Notes under the pieces: model-generated
What the model saw: only the letters and a program-made list of their open reading frames with translations
Databases searched by the model: none
What the model was told of the DNA's origin: nothing
Shown: positions 27,865 through 35,601 of the stretch, piece after piece
Layout: every line of letters starts with the position of its first letter
Numbering within the stretch: the stretch's first letter is position 1
Made by a program: the position numbers and the translations under genes
Origin: Planctomycetota bacterium
Lineage (GTDB): Bacteria; Planctomycetota; JAJSAM01; JAJVHW01
Length of the DNA stretch: 42,937 bases
Reading direction: 5' to 3'
Assembly: GCA_024280885.1 (NCBI GenBank)
Contig: JAJRPF010000060.1
Span: 1-42,937 of the forward strand

Positions 27865-28427
27865 GACGGGCTCCCGACGGCAGAAGCGACCCGCGTCGCC
27901 ACGTCGTCCATCGAGCCGACACCATCCACGCGTCGCAGGATCGCGCCGCGCTCGGCGTAGAGTGCGGCGAGAGGGGCGGTTACATCGCGGTAGACGTCGA
28001 GCCGGTGACGGATGACCTCGGGCGTATCGTCGGCCCGCCCCTCGCCCCGAGAAGTGAGGCGCTGCAGCAACTCGTCTTCGGGGACCTCGAGCAGGACGAC
28101 GGCGGCGAGAGCGAGGCCCAGACGCGTCAGTGCGGCGTCGAGCAACTCGGCCTGCGGAACCGTGCGCGGGAAACCGTCGAGCAGGAAACCGGTCCGACAG
28201 TCATCGGCCTGCACGCGCTCCTCGACGAGCGACGAGATCACCGTGTCGGAGACGAGCTCTCCGCGTTTCAAGATCGCATCGACCTCGCGTCCCATCGGTG
28301 TGCCAGCAGCGACGGCACCACGGAGCATCTCGCCCGTGCTAACGTGCGCGATCCCGAGCGACGCAGTCAAGCGAGTAGCCTGCGTGCCCTTGCCGGAGCC
28401 GGGTGGTCCAAGGAAGACGACGTTCAA
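27861..28427 (-). CDS. adk: adenylate kinase, short form
   Basis: Interconverts AMP, ADP and ATP. 188 residues. The P-loop GPPGSGKGT is at 7-15, followed by STGEMLR and GFLLDGFPRTVPQA. The LID region is short (SRGEGRADDTPEVIRHRLDVY) and has no cysteine zinc site, so this is the short-type enzyme. It lies 12 bp after secY and overlaps map. Confidence 0.98.
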   Translation of the reverse strand: MNVVFLGPPGSGKGTQATRLTASLGIAHVSTGEMLRGAVAAGTPMGREVDAILKRGELVSDTVISSLVEERVQADDCRTGFLLDGFPRTVPQAELLDAALTRLGLALAAVVLLEVPEDELLQRLTSRGEGRADDTPEVIRHRLDVYRDVTAPLAALYAERGAILRRVDGVGSMDDVATRVASAVGSPS

Positions 28428-28439
28428 CGAGCGTTCGGC

Positions 28440-29825
28440 CTACTGGCCGCCTCCGCCCTTCATGAACCCATCGTAGTTACGCATGAGCAACTGAGCGTTC
28501 ATGCGGTCCACGAGATCGAGGGCGACGGCCACGACGATCAGGATCGACGTGCCTCCGAGGAAGCTCGCCGTCATCCGATCGATATTCATGCTGCCCGAGA
28601 TCACGTTCGGAAGGATGCTGATCCCAGCGAGGAAGAACGAACCGGCGAGCGTCAGTCGGACCAGGACACGGTCGAGGAACTCGGCGGTCGCCTTGCCGGG
28701 GCGAATGCCCGGAACGAACGCGCCGTACTCCTTCATGTTCTTCGCCATCTCGGACGGCTGGAACATCAATTGCACCCAGAAGAACGAGAAGAAGAAGATC
28801 ATCGCGATATAGGTCATTGTGTAGACCCAGCCGAGATGGTCCTGGAAGAGGTCGCGCCCGTACGCCCAGTCGAGCGCCCCCTGGCTGAAGAGCACGCCGG
28901 GGAAAGCGAGCAGCGAGACGGCGAAGATCACAGGCATCACGTTCGCCTGATTGACCTTGAGCGGCATGTAGTGCTTCTGGCCGCCGTAGACGCCTTGCCC
29001 ACGGACCATTCGCGCGTACTGGATCGGAACTCGCCGCGAGCCCTTGGTCACGTACACCACGGCCAGCGACACGCCGAGGTAGATCGAGATCAACAGCGCT
29101 GCCTTCAGTACGCCCTGGGCGAAGGCCTCGTCCGGGTTCGTGACGCCCACGGGGTTCATGAGCGACGCGATGGAACTCGGCAGGTTCGACAGGATGCCCG
29201 CCATGATCAGCAACGAGATCCCGTTGCCGATGCCGTACTCGGTCACCTGCTCACCGAGCCACATCAGGAAGATGCTGCCCGCTGTCAAGCCGATCACGGC
29301 CGGTATGTAGAAGCCGAGAATTGGCCCCGGGAAGCCCACGTACGCCTCGAGATCAACGAGCGGTTCGGCCAAGCCCAGGAACTGCGGGTTTAGAACGATG
29401 CCTTGCAGGATGAAGACGGCCTGGATGAGGCAGATGGGAACAGTGCCCCACCGCATCCACTGATTCAGCCGCTTCTGACCCTGGGAGCCCTCTTTGGCGA
29501 TCTTCTCGATCGACGGAACGACCTTGCCCAGAATGCTGAAGATGATCGAGCTTGAGATGTAGGGCATGATGCCCAGGCTGAAGATGCCGAACGACATGAA
29601 GCCGCCGGCCGACAGCGCACTGAACGTGCCCAGGATGCCGCCGATGCCGCCACCGGGGCCGCCCTGCGCCTCCATCTGCCGAATGACATCGAAGATCCGC
29701 GCCTGCGAGATACCCGGAATGGGAATCTGGAACCCGACGCGATAGATCGCGAGCAGGATCAGGGTCGTGACGATCTTCTTCCGAAGATCCTCGACACGGA
29801 ACAGGTTGAGCGCCTTCTCAAACAT
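28440..29825 (-). CDS. secY: protein translocase subunit SecY
   Basis: Central channel of the Sec translocon in the inner membrane. 461 residues with ten expected membrane segments. Recognised from LFRVEDLRKKIVTTLILLAIYRVG, the plug region (GGIGGILGTFSALSAGG), SSIIFSILGKVVPSIEKIAKEG, SRRVPIQYARMV and the C-terminal helices. It starts 12 bp after rplO and is followed by adk and map, the standard spc-operon order. Confidence 0.98.
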   Translation of the reverse strand: MFEKALNLFRVEDLRKKIVTTLILLAIYRVGFQIPIPGISQARIFDVIRQMEAQGGPGGGIGGILGTFSALSAGGFMSFGIFSLGIMPYISSSIIFSILGKVVPSIEKIAKEGSQGQKRLNQWMRWGTVPICLIQAVFILQGIVLNPQFLGLAEPLVDLEAYVGFPGPILGFYIPAVIGLTAGSIFLMWLGEQVTEYGIGNGISLLIMAGILSNLPSSIASLMNPVGVTNPDEAFAQGVLKAALLISIYLGVSLAVVYVTKGSRRVPIQYARMVRGQGVYGGQKHYMPLKVNQANVMPVIFAVSLLAFPGVLFSQGALDWAYGRDLFQDHLGWVYTMTYIAMIFFFSFFWVQLMFQPSEMAKNMKEYGAFVPGIRPGKATAEFLDRVLVRLTLAGSFFLAGISILPNVISGSMNIDRMTASFLGGTSILIVVAVALDLVDRMNAQLLMRNYDGFMKGGGGQ

Positions 29826-29837
29826 CGGTCGGTCTGA

Positions 29838-30362
29838 CTACGATGCCTGACCGTCGGACGCGTCGGCGCCGTCGGTTGCAGTGCTGTCAGTTGCGGTGCC
29901 GTCACTTGCAGGGTCGTCCGCGACGAAGACCGTGGCGGAGCCGCCGGCGGCCTCGATCTTCGCGAGGGCGGTCTTGCTGAACGCGTCGGCAACGACGTCG
30001 GTCTTGCCGGTCAGTTCGCCTCCGCCGAGCACCTTGAAACGACGCGTCTTCTTCTTGAGAAGACCGTGCTTCTTCAGCAGATCGATGGTGACCGTCTGCC
30101 CCGCGAACGGCGCGATACGGTTGAGATTGACCGCCTCGTACTCGATGCGGAAGAGCGAGTTGCTGAAGCCGCGCTTCGGGAGACGACGGATGAGGGGCAT
30201 CTGGCCGCCCTCGTGGTGCAGTAGGCCACCGAATCCCGAACGCGACGCCGCGCCCTTTGAACCGCGTGACGATGTCTTGCCCGCGCCCGAACCGGTACCC
30301 CGGCCCTTACGACGCTTGAAGCGCCGACCGACGTCCACTCCCACTACCTTCGATATGTCCAT
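29838..30362 (-). CDS. rplO: 50S ribosomal protein L15 with low-complexity C-terminal tail
   Basis: Late-assembling large-subunit protein. 174 residues from the ATG at 30362; the usual length is about 145. The core (GRRFKRRKGRGTGSGAGKTS, GFGGLLHHEGGQMPLIRRLPKRGF) is clear. The extra C-terminus is Asp/Thr/Ser/Ala-rich and is partly encoded by three 15-bp repeats. The start codon overlaps the rpsE stop by one base (TGATG). In most bacteria rpmD (L30) lies between the two genes; it is absent here. The open frame upstream to 30788 is an rpsE shadow. Confidence 0.96.
   Translation of the reverse strand: MDISKVVGVDVGRRFKRRKGRGTGSGAGKTSSRGSKGAASRSGFGGLLHHEGGQMPLIRRLPKRGFSNSLFRIEYEAVNLNRIAPFAGQTVTIDLLKKHGLLKKKTRRFKVLGGGELTGKTDVVADAFSKTALAKIEAAGGSATVFVADDPASDGTATDSTATDGADASDGQAS
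29871..29915 (-). repeat. three imperfect 15-bp tandem repeats in the rplO tail
   Basis: Units at 29871-29885, 29886-29900 and 29901-29915 follow the pattern GTC-G/A/C-GTTGC-A/G-GTGCT with a few substitutions. They encode the repetitive DGTATDSTATDGA part of the L15 tail. The 15-bp unit keeps the reading frame, so slippage would only change tail length. Confidence 0.8.
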
Positions 30363-30868
30363 CAGAGCGTCACTCCGCGCATTTCCGCGACCTGCTCCTT
30401 GCGGCGCAGTTGCAGAAGTCCATCCAACGTGGCACGCACCACGTTGATCTTGTTCGTGGACCCATAGGTCTTCGTGAGGATGTCGTGTACGCCAACGGCC
30501 TCGAGGAGCGCGCGCACCGCGGGACCGGCTGTGACGCCCGTACCGGCAGAGGCTGGCTTCATGAAGACACGTGTCGCGCAATAGCGCCCGACGACTTGGT
30601 GCGGGATCGTCGCGCCGACAAGCGGCACGCGGATCAGGCGCTTCTTGGAGTCCTTGACGGCCTTTTCGACCGACGTCGGGACTTCCTTCGCCTTGCCGAA
30701 GCCGTAGCCGCAGATACCCCTGCCGTCGCCCACGACGACTAGCGCGCTGAAGCTGAACCGGCGACCGCCCTTGACGACGGTGGCACAACGGTTGATCTTC
30801 ACCACGTTGTCGGTGAGGTCGATGCCAGCGGCATCGACGAATTCGAGGTTGTCGTATTTATCCTTCAT
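30362..30868 (-). CDS. rpsE: 30S ribosomal protein S5
   Basis: Contributes to decoding accuracy and mRNA entry. 168 residues. VVKINRCATVVKGGRRFSFSALVVVGDG, GYGFGKAKEVPTSVEKAV and YGSTNKINVVRATLDGLLQL are diagnostic. Its stop overlaps the rplO start by one base, with no rpmD between them. Confidence 0.98.
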   Translation of the reverse strand: MKDKYDNLEFVDAAGIDLTDNVVKINRCATVVKGGRRFSFSALVVVGDGRGICGYGFGKAKEVPTSVEKAVKDSKKRLIRVPLVGATIPHQVVGRYCATRVFMKPASAGTGVTAGPAVRALLEAVGVHDILTKTYGSTNKINVVRATLDGLLQLRRKEQVAEMRGVTL

Positions 30869-30907
30869 GCGATTGATCCGTGCTCTCTGGCCTTCAGCCG
30901 GGTCCGT

Positions 30908-31264
30908 TTAGAACTCGAGTCCCGCTTCGCGCGCCGCGTCGGCAAGCGCCTGGACGCGGCCGTGATAGCGGAAGCCACCACGATCGAAACTGACCTTCTT
31001 GATGCCGGCCTCAAGCGCCCGCTTGGCGACATCTGCTCCGACGACCTTGGCGCCATCGACGTTCTGTCCCTTGACGTCAGTCATCCCGAGCGACGACGAA
31101 GCACACAGGGTGCGCCCCGCAACGTCGTCGATAATCTGTGCTGAAATCTGCTTGTTCGAACGCGAGACGGCGAGACGCGGACGCTCGGCGGTCCCGGAGA
31201 CTCGTCCCCGGATCCGGCGATGCCGGCGATCGTGCATCATCTGCTTCTTGGCTGCTCTTCTCAT
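30908..31264 (-). CDS. rplR: 50S ribosomal protein L18
   Basis: Anchors 5S rRNA in the large subunit. 118 residues. RRHRRIRGRVSGTAERPRLAVSRSNKQISAQIIDD and KKVSFDRGGFRYHGRVQALADAAREAGLEF identify it. It lies 20 bp after rplF and 39 bp before rpsE. Confidence 0.98.
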   Translation of the reverse strand: MRRAAKKQMMHDRRHRRIRGRVSGTAERPRLAVSRSNKQISAQIIDDVAGRTLCASSSLGMTDVKGQNVDGAKVVGADVAKRALEAGIKKVSFDRGGFRYHGRVQALADAAREAGLEF

Positions 31265-31284
31265 GAGATTGCTTCCGTGTTCCG

Positions 31285-31830
31285 TTAGCCGCCCGAGGCG
31301 AACGACTTGCCGGCCTTCTTCACAATGCGCTCGTTCAGGTAACGAATGCCCTTGCCGTTGTACGGCTCTGGCGGACGCACCTTGCGGGTGCGTGCGGCCA
31401 TCTGGTGGACGGCCTGCTTGTCGCAGCCGATCATCAGGATCTGCGTCGCCGAGGGAGTCGTGACCGTGACGCCATCGGGGATGTCCAACATGATCTCGTT
31501 GGCGAACCCGACCTTCAGCGCGAGCCGCTTGCCGCGCACGTTCGACTGGTAGCCGACGCCGACGATCTCGAGCGTGACCGAGTAGGGCTTCTGCACGCCC
31601 TCGATGTTCCCGGCAAGGATGCTACGCACCATGCCGTGACACGACCGGTCATGCTTGCTGTTGGTCTTGCGCTCGACCGTGGCCGAACCATCCCCAACGG
31701 TGACCGTCACTCCGGACGGAATAGCGAATTTCACTTCGCCCTTGGGGCCCTTCACGACCGCTTCACTCCCGGACACCGTCATGGTGACTCCGGCAGGAAG
31801 AGGCAGGGGCGACTTTCCGATACGCGACAT
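31285..31830 (-). CDS. rplF: 50S ribosomal protein L6
   Basis: Large-subunit stalk-base protein. 181 residues, family length. SRIGKSPLPLPAGVTMTVSG, GPKGEVKFAIP and PEPYNGKGIRYLNERIVKKAGKS match the two-domain family. A 170-bp gap full of short tandem repeats separates it from rpsH, an unusual break in this compact cluster. Confidence 0.98.
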   Translation of the reverse strand: MSRIGKSPLPLPAGVTMTVSGSEAVVKGPKGEVKFAIPSGVTVTVGDGSATVERKTNSKHDRSCHGMVRSILAGNIEGVQKPYSVTLEIVGVGYQSNVRGKRLALKVGFANEIMLDIPDGVTVTTPSATQILMIGCDKQAVHQMAARTRKVRPPEPYNGKGIRYLNERIVKKAGKSFASGG

Positions 31831-31886
31831 CTTGTGAACTCCGAGTGGGCCGTAGTGGCCGAAGCCGATCAGCGTGGTCTATCAGT

Positions 31887-31920
31887 CAGTGGCGTCTGTG
31901 AGACAGTGGCGTCTGTGAGA
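31887..31920 (-). repeat. perfect 17-bp tandem repeat upstream of rplF
   Basis: The unit CAGTGGCGTCTGTGAGA occurs at 31887-31903 and 31904-31920 without a gap. It lies in the rpsH-rplF spacer, about 57 bp upstream of the rplF start. Its perfect identity suggests a recent duplication. Confidence 0.9.
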
Positions 31921-31932
31921 CCCCGTCCTTGG

Positions 31933-31950
31933 CAGGGACTCCCGTCCCTG
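31933..31950 (-). terminator. 7-bp hairpin in the rpsH-rplF spacer
   Basis: CAGGGAC (31933-31939) and GTCCCTG (31944-31950) with a TCCC loop, lying between the two repeat arrays. It could attenuate transcription into rplF or only be a processing or stabilising structure. No U-tract follows. Confidence 0.35.
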
Positions 31951-31968
31951 TCAGACGTTGCCGTAACG

Positions 31969-32019
31969 AGTAGACTTTGCAGTCTAGTAGGCGTTGCAGC
32001 CTAGTAGACTTTGCAGAGG
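31969..32019 (-). repeat. three 17-bp tandem units growing out of the rpsH 3' end
   Basis: Units at 31969-31985, 31986-32002 and 32003-32019 share the pattern AGTAG-RCKTTGCAG-NCT. The third unit is the last coding segment of rpsH (CTGCAAAGTCTAC on the minus strand), and the rpsH stop lies at its junction with the second. The two outer units therefore look like copies of the gene end added downstream. The first and third match better with each other than with the middle one. Confidence 0.85.
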
Positions 32020-32399
32020 ACCTCGCCGCCGGTGCGCTGCTCTCGGGCCTCGCGATCCGACAACACGCCCTTGTCCGTGGAGACAACGAAAACGCCGATC
32101 CCGTCCAGGGGAGCCTCGAGATCGCCGACGCCGCGATAGACACGCCGCCCCGGCTTCGACACCCGCTGGATGTCGCGCAAGAGGCGCTGCCCGTCGGGAC
32201 CGTAGCGAAGCTCGAGCCGCAGCATGGACTGCGGGCCGGCGTCGATGTCCAGATAATCGACGATGAAGCCTTCGCGCTTCAGAACGTCGGCGATGCCCTT
32301 CTTCAGGCGCGAACGCGGTACGTCAACGGTGATTCTTCGGATCGCATTGGCGTTCCGAATACGCGTCAACATATCCGCGATGGGGTCTGTCATGCTCAT
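32001..32399 (-). CDS. rpsH: 30S ribosomal protein S8
   Basis: 16S central-domain binding protein; in E. coli it also represses the spc operon. 132 residues. MTDPIADMLTRIRNANAIRR, SRLKKGIADVLKREGF and the C-terminal GIFVVSTDKGVLSDREAREQRTGGEVLCKVY are typical. The 3' end overlaps the last unit of a 17-bp tandem repeat. It follows rpsN after 21 bp. Confidence 0.98.
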   Translation of the reverse strand: MSMTDPIADMLTRIRNANAIRRITVDVPRSRLKKGIADVLKREGFIVDYLDIDAGPQSMLRLELRYGPDGQRLLRDIQRVSKPGRRVYRGVGDLEAPLDGIGVFVVSTDKGVLSDREAREQRTGGEVLCKVY

Positions 32400-32420
32400 T
32401 GCAAGGTCTCCGTCTCGCCC

Positions 32421-32606
32421 CTACCAGGAGGCCTTCATCACGCCGGGGATCTCGCCCTTGTGGGCCTTGGTACGGAAGCAGATCCGGCAGATCTGAAACT
32501 TCCGAATGTACGCGCGCGGGCGCCCACACAGACGGCATCGATTGCGATGCTGAACGGGATGCTTGGGCGCGCGTTCCGACGCGACTCGCTTCGAGGTCTT
32601 AGCCAC
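32421..32606 (-). CDS. rpsN: 30S ribosomal protein S14, zinc type
   Basis: Small-subunit head protein. 61 residues, the length of the zinc-binding (type Z) form. Cys24, Cys27, Cys40 and Cys43 are visible in NRCRLCGRPRAYIRKFQICRIC. It starts with GTG at 32606, inside the 3' end of rplE (8-bp overlap), indicating coupling. Confidence 0.97.
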   Translation of the reverse strand: MAKTSKRVASERAPKHPVQHRNRCRLCGRPRAYIRKFQICRICFRTKAHKGEIPGVMKASW

Positions 32607-33168
32607 GTGCGGTCTCCTGCTTCTTGGTCCTGAAGGGCACTCCGAACATCCGCAACAGTTGATGCGACGCGCTCTTGTCCGAGCGGCGGATCACCATGGT
32701 GATGTTCATGCCCTGGTAGTTCTCGACCCGGTCGGCCTGGATCTCCGGGAACACGAGCTGGTCCGCAAGACCCATATTGTAGTTGCCCGCATCGTCGAAT
32801 GACGTGGCCTTCAGACCACGGAAGTCGCGGATACGCGGAATGGCAACGCTGATCAGGCGATCCAGGAACTCAAACATGCGAGCACCGCGGAGAGTGACCA
32901 TGCACCCCACCGGGTAGCCCTCGCGGAGGCGGAAATTCGAGACCGACTTCTTCGCGAGGGTCACTACGGCCTGCTGGCCCGTGATCTTCGTGAGGTCGGC
33001 CACCGCCGTCTCCATGAGGCGCTTGTTCTCGTTCGCCTTGCCGACTCCCATGCTCACCACGATCTTCTCGAGGCGCGGGATCGACATGACGTTCGTGTAC
33101 CCGTGATCCTTCAGGAACGCGGGGACGATCTCGTTGGTGTACTTCTCTGCGAGGCGCGGCGTGTTCAT
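32599..33168 (-). CDS. rplE: 50S ribosomal protein L5
   Basis: Binds 5S rRNA and the P-site tRNA. 189 residues from the ATG at 33168. IPRLEKIVVSMGVGKANENK, LREGYPVGCMVTLRGARMFEFLDRLISVAIPRIRDFRG and NYNMGLADQLVFPEI identify it. The open frame upstream to 33258 is rplX read in another frame. The rplX stop is 10 bp upstream. Confidence 0.98.
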   Translation of the reverse strand: MNTPRLAEKYTNEIVPAFLKDHGYTNVMSIPRLEKIVVSMGVGKANENKRLMETAVADLTKITGQQAVVTLAKKSVSNFRLREGYPVGCMVTLRGARMFEFLDRLISVAIPRIRDFRGLKATSFDDAGNYNMGLADQLVFPEIQADRVENYQGMNITMVIRRSDKSASHQLLRMFGVPFRTKKQETARG

Positions 33169-33178
33169 GGCTGTGCCC

Positions 33179-33505
33179 TTATGACTCGCTCGTGGTCTTG
33201 GCGACCACGTTGCCGGTCTCGTTGCGTGCGGCGCGACGGACGGCGATCGCATCGCCACCCTCGGTCACGACCAGCACGTTGCTGATGGAGATGGGCGCCT
33301 CGATCTCGAGACGACCGCCATTGGGATGCTGCTGCGACTTCTTCAAGTTGCGGATGCGCATATTGTGCGCCTCGACGATCAGGCGATCGGCAACGAGGTC
33401 CACACGCAGCACGCGACCGCGACGCTTCTCGACCATGTCGGGATTCCGATTGCGGCTCCCGCGCACGATCTCGACGGTGTCGCCGACCTTGATGCGGAAC
33501 TTCAT
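33179..33505 (-). CDS. rplX: 50S ribosomal protein L24
   Basis: Assembly initiator of the large subunit with a KOW motif. 108 residues from the ATG at 33505. KFRIKVGDTVEIVRGSRN, GRVLRVDLVADRLIVEAHN and KKSQQHPNGGRLEIEAPISISNV match. Only 2 bp separate it from rplN. Confidence 0.97.
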   Translation of the reverse strand: MKFRIKVGDTVEIVRGSRNRNPDMVEKRRGRVLRVDLVADRLIVEAHNMRIRNLKKSQQHPNGGRLEIEAPISISNVLVVTEGGDAIAVRRAARNETGNVVAKTTSES

Positions 33506-33507
33506 GA

Positions 33508-33876
33508 CTAGACCACCTCCGAGGCGAGCGAGATGATCTTCATGTAGTTCTTCGCGCGCAACTCGCGGGCGACCGCACCGAAGATGCGTGTCCCCCTGGG
33601 GTTGCCGGTCAGATCGACAATCACGCAGGCGTTGCGGTCGAAGCGAACGTACGAACCGTCCGCGCGGCGCACTGCCTTGCGGGTGCGCACGATCACGGCG
33701 CGCACCACATCGCTCTTCTTGACGGCACCGTGGGGAGTCGCCTTCTTGATCGTGGCGACGATGACATCGCCAACGCCGCAGGTGCGGCGATTGCCGGAGC
33801 CGAGGACGCGAATACACTGTGCGCGCTTGGCGCCGGTGTTGTCCGCGACATCGAGCATGGACTCTTGCTGGATCAT
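33508..33876 (-). CDS. rplN: 50S ribosomal protein L14
   Basis: Large-subunit protein at the intersubunit bridge. 122 residues, typical. MIQQESMLDVADNTGAKRAQ, VGDVIVATIKKATPHGAVKKSDVVRAVIVRT and the C-terminal ELRAKNYMKIISLASEVV are diagnostic. Its start overlaps the rpsQ stop by four bases. Confidence 0.98.
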   Translation of the reverse strand: MIQQESMLDVADNTGAKRAQCIRVLGSGNRRTCGVGDVIVATIKKATPHGAVKKSDVVRAVIVRTRKAVRRADGSYVRFDRNACVIVDLTGNPRGTRIFGAVARELRAKNYMKIISLASEVV

Positions 33877-34268
33877 GCCTGCGTCTCCGCGGCGTCGTCG
33901 CCGGTCGGCACATTCCCGTCATCAGCGCCAGTCACGATGTCGATACGGGGCGCTGCGCGAAGAACACGCACGAGGCGCCAGCGCTTCGATTTGGAGATCG
34001 GGCGCGTCTGCTCGATCTCGACCTCGTCACCGAGGTGCGCCGTGTTGTCGCCATCGTGAGCCGTAAGGCGCGTCGAGCGACGGATGTGCTTCTTGTAGAG
34101 CGGATGCATGACGAGTCGATCGCGGCGGACGATGATGGACTTGTCCATCTTGTCGCTGACGACCTTCCCGATCACTGTACGGCGCGACTTCCGCACCGCA
34201 GCCGCCGTCTCGTTGCCAGCGCTGTCGCTGCCGGAGTTGTCACTGCCGGAATTGTCGCTTTCGGTCAC
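33873..34268 (-). CDS. rpsQ: 30S ribosomal protein S17 with extended ends
   Basis: 16S-binding assembly protein. 131 residues, compared with about 85-90 in most bacteria. The core (SRRTVIGKVVSDKMDKSIIV, HPLYKKHIRRSTRLTAHD, GDEVEIEQTRPISKSKRWRLVRVL) is normal. The N-terminal extension is Ser/Asp/Asn/Gly-rich (TESDNSGSDNSGSDSAGNE) and is encoded by 15-bp repeats; the C-terminal tail (VTGADDGNVPTGDDAAETQA) is acidic. It overlaps rpmC and rplN by four bases each. Confidence 0.96.
   Translation of the reverse strand: MTESDNSGSDNSGSDSAGNETAAAVRKSRRTVIGKVVSDKMDKSIIVRRDRLVMHPLYKKHIRRSTRLTAHDGDNTAHLGDEVEIEQTRPISKSKRWRLVRVLRAAPRIDIVTGADDGNVPTGDDAAETQA
34223..34252 (-). repeat. 15-bp tandem repeat in the 5' end of rpsQ
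   Basis: Two units TGTCGCTGCCGGAGT / TGTCACTGCCGGAAT at 34223-34237 and 34238-34252, with a degenerate third starting at 34253. They encode the repeated SDNSG motif at the S17 N-terminus. Confidence 0.8.
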
Positions 34269-34528
34269 TTGCCCAATCCTTCTTCGGTCGAGGCGAGTTC
34301 TGCTTCGGCGGTCTCGCCGTTGGAACCGCGCTCGATACCGAGTTCGCGTTCGCGCAAGATCGTCAGCACCCGCGCCACCTGGCGTCGCATCTGACGGATC
34401 TTCGACGGATTACCCGCCTTCTCGCTGCCCTCCTGGAAGCGCAGCTCCCAGATCTGACGCTCCAGCGCGGCGACATCCCGAAGGAGGTCGTCGGACTGGC
34501 GTTCGCGGAATTCGCTGATCTGGCTCAC
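34265..34528 (-). CDS. rpmC: 50S ribosomal protein L29
   Basis: Exit-tunnel protein. 87 residues; the helical core (RERQSDDLLRDVAALERQIWELRFQ, KIRQMRRQVARVLTILRERELG) is followed by an acidic tail (SNGETAEAELASTEEGLGK) longer than in most species. It overlaps rplP and rpsQ by four bases on either side. Confidence 0.96.
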   Translation of the reverse strand: MSQISEFRERQSDDLLRDVAALERQIWELRFQEGSEKAGNPSKIRQMRRQVARVLTILRERELGIERGSNGETAEAELASTEEGLGK

Positions 34529-34944
34529 AGCTTTGGCCTCCTCCGCGCCATGCGGACACGGAACGGCATCTTGTGGGCGATACGGTTCAAGGCGACCTTG
34601 GCCTTGGCCTCGTCGACGCCACCGATTTCATAGAGGATGGTCCCCGGCTTCACGGTGACGACCCAGTCGTCAACGTCGCCCTTACCAGTCCCCATCCGAA
34701 CCTCGGCCGGCTTGGCCGTGATCGGCTTGTGTGGGAAGACCCGGATCCAGATCCGGCCCTCGCCACTCAAGAAGTGCGAGGCGGCAATACGACCGGCCTC
34801 GATCTGGCGGGAGTTCAGCCACGCGCGCTGCGTGGACTGCAGGCCGAACTCGCCGAACGCTACCGTGTTGCCGCGCGTGGCGCGGCCCTTGAGGGTGCCG
34901 CGGTGCTGCTTGCGGCGCTTGACCCGCTTTGGCATCAACGCCAT
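34525..34944 (-). CDS. rplP: 50S ribosomal protein L16
   Basis: Large-subunit protein near the A-site tRNA. 139 residues. MPKRVKRRKQHRGTLKGRAT, GRIWIRVFPHKPITAKPAEVRMGTGKGDVDDWV and ALNRIAHKMPFRVRMARR match. The ATG at 34944, three codons ahead of the usual MPKRV, has GAGGGG upstream and lies 3 bp after rpsC. Confidence 0.98.
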   Translation of the reverse strand: MALMPKRVKRRKQHRGTLKGRATRGNTVAFGEFGLQSTQRAWLNSRQIEAGRIAASHFLSGEGRIWIRVFPHKPITAKPAEVRMGTGKGDVDDWVVTVKPGTILYEIGGVDEAKAKVALNRIAHKMPFRVRMARRRPKL

Positions 34945-34947
34945 GGC

Positions 34948-35598
34948 TTACCGTCCCCTCGTGAGGGCGCCCTTGCGGATCGGCCCCTTGTAGATCCACG
35001 CCTTGACACCGATGCGCCCGTAGGTGCAACGAGCCTCAGCGAAGCCGTAGTCGATATCCGCTGAGAGCGTGGTGAGCGGGATCGAACCGCGGATCTGCAT
35101 CTCGACCCGCGCGATCTCGGAGCCGCCGAGGCGACCGCCGATGCGAAGCTTGATGCCCTTGGCACCGCGATCCATCGTGTTCTGCAGCGTGCGCTTGAGC
35201 GCGCGCCGGAACGATGCGCGGCGCTCAAGTTGCTCGGCCACATTCTGCGCGACAAGTTGCGCATTCAGCTCGGGCTGGGTGATCTCGTGGATATTGAGCG
35301 TAATGCTCTTGCCCGAGAGCCCTTCGAGCTGCTCCTTGAGCTTGTCCACCTTCACGCCCTTGCGGCCGATCAGCACGCCGGGGCGGGCGCAGTGGACCAA
35401 GATCATGATCTGATCGCCCTTGCGCTCGATCTCGATCTTGGGGATGCCCGCGAAGTAGTACTCGCGTGTGATGAAGCGGCGGATCTTGTCGTCTTCGACG
35501 AGCAGATCGCCAAAGCCGTTGCCGCGTGCGAACCAGCGGGAGTCCCAGTCGCGCGTAATGCCGACGCGGAACCCGTTCGGATGGATCTTCTGGCCCAT
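34948..35598 (-). CDS. rpsC: 30S ribosomal protein S3
   Basis: mRNA-entry protein with KH and C-terminal domains. 216 residues. MGQKIHPNGFRVGITRDWDS, VLIGRKGVKVDKLKEQLEGL and GAKGIKLRIGGRLGGSEIAR are diagnostic. It follows rplV by 3 bp. Confidence 0.98.
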   Translation of the reverse strand: MGQKIHPNGFRVGITRDWDSRWFARGNGFGDLLVEDDKIRRFITREYYFAGIPKIEIERKGDQIMILVHCARPGVLIGRKGVKVDKLKEQLEGLSGKSITLNIHEITQPELNAQLVAQNVAEQLERRASFRRALKRTLQNTMDRGAKGIKLRIGGRLGGSEIARVEMQIRGSIPLTTLSADIDYGFAEARCTYGRIGVKAWIYKGPIRKGALTRGR

Positions 35599-35601
35599 GT
35601 C

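Noticed and set aside
28005..29393. 462-codon open frame on the plus strand
   Set aside because: Antisense to adk and secY, both unambiguous genes.
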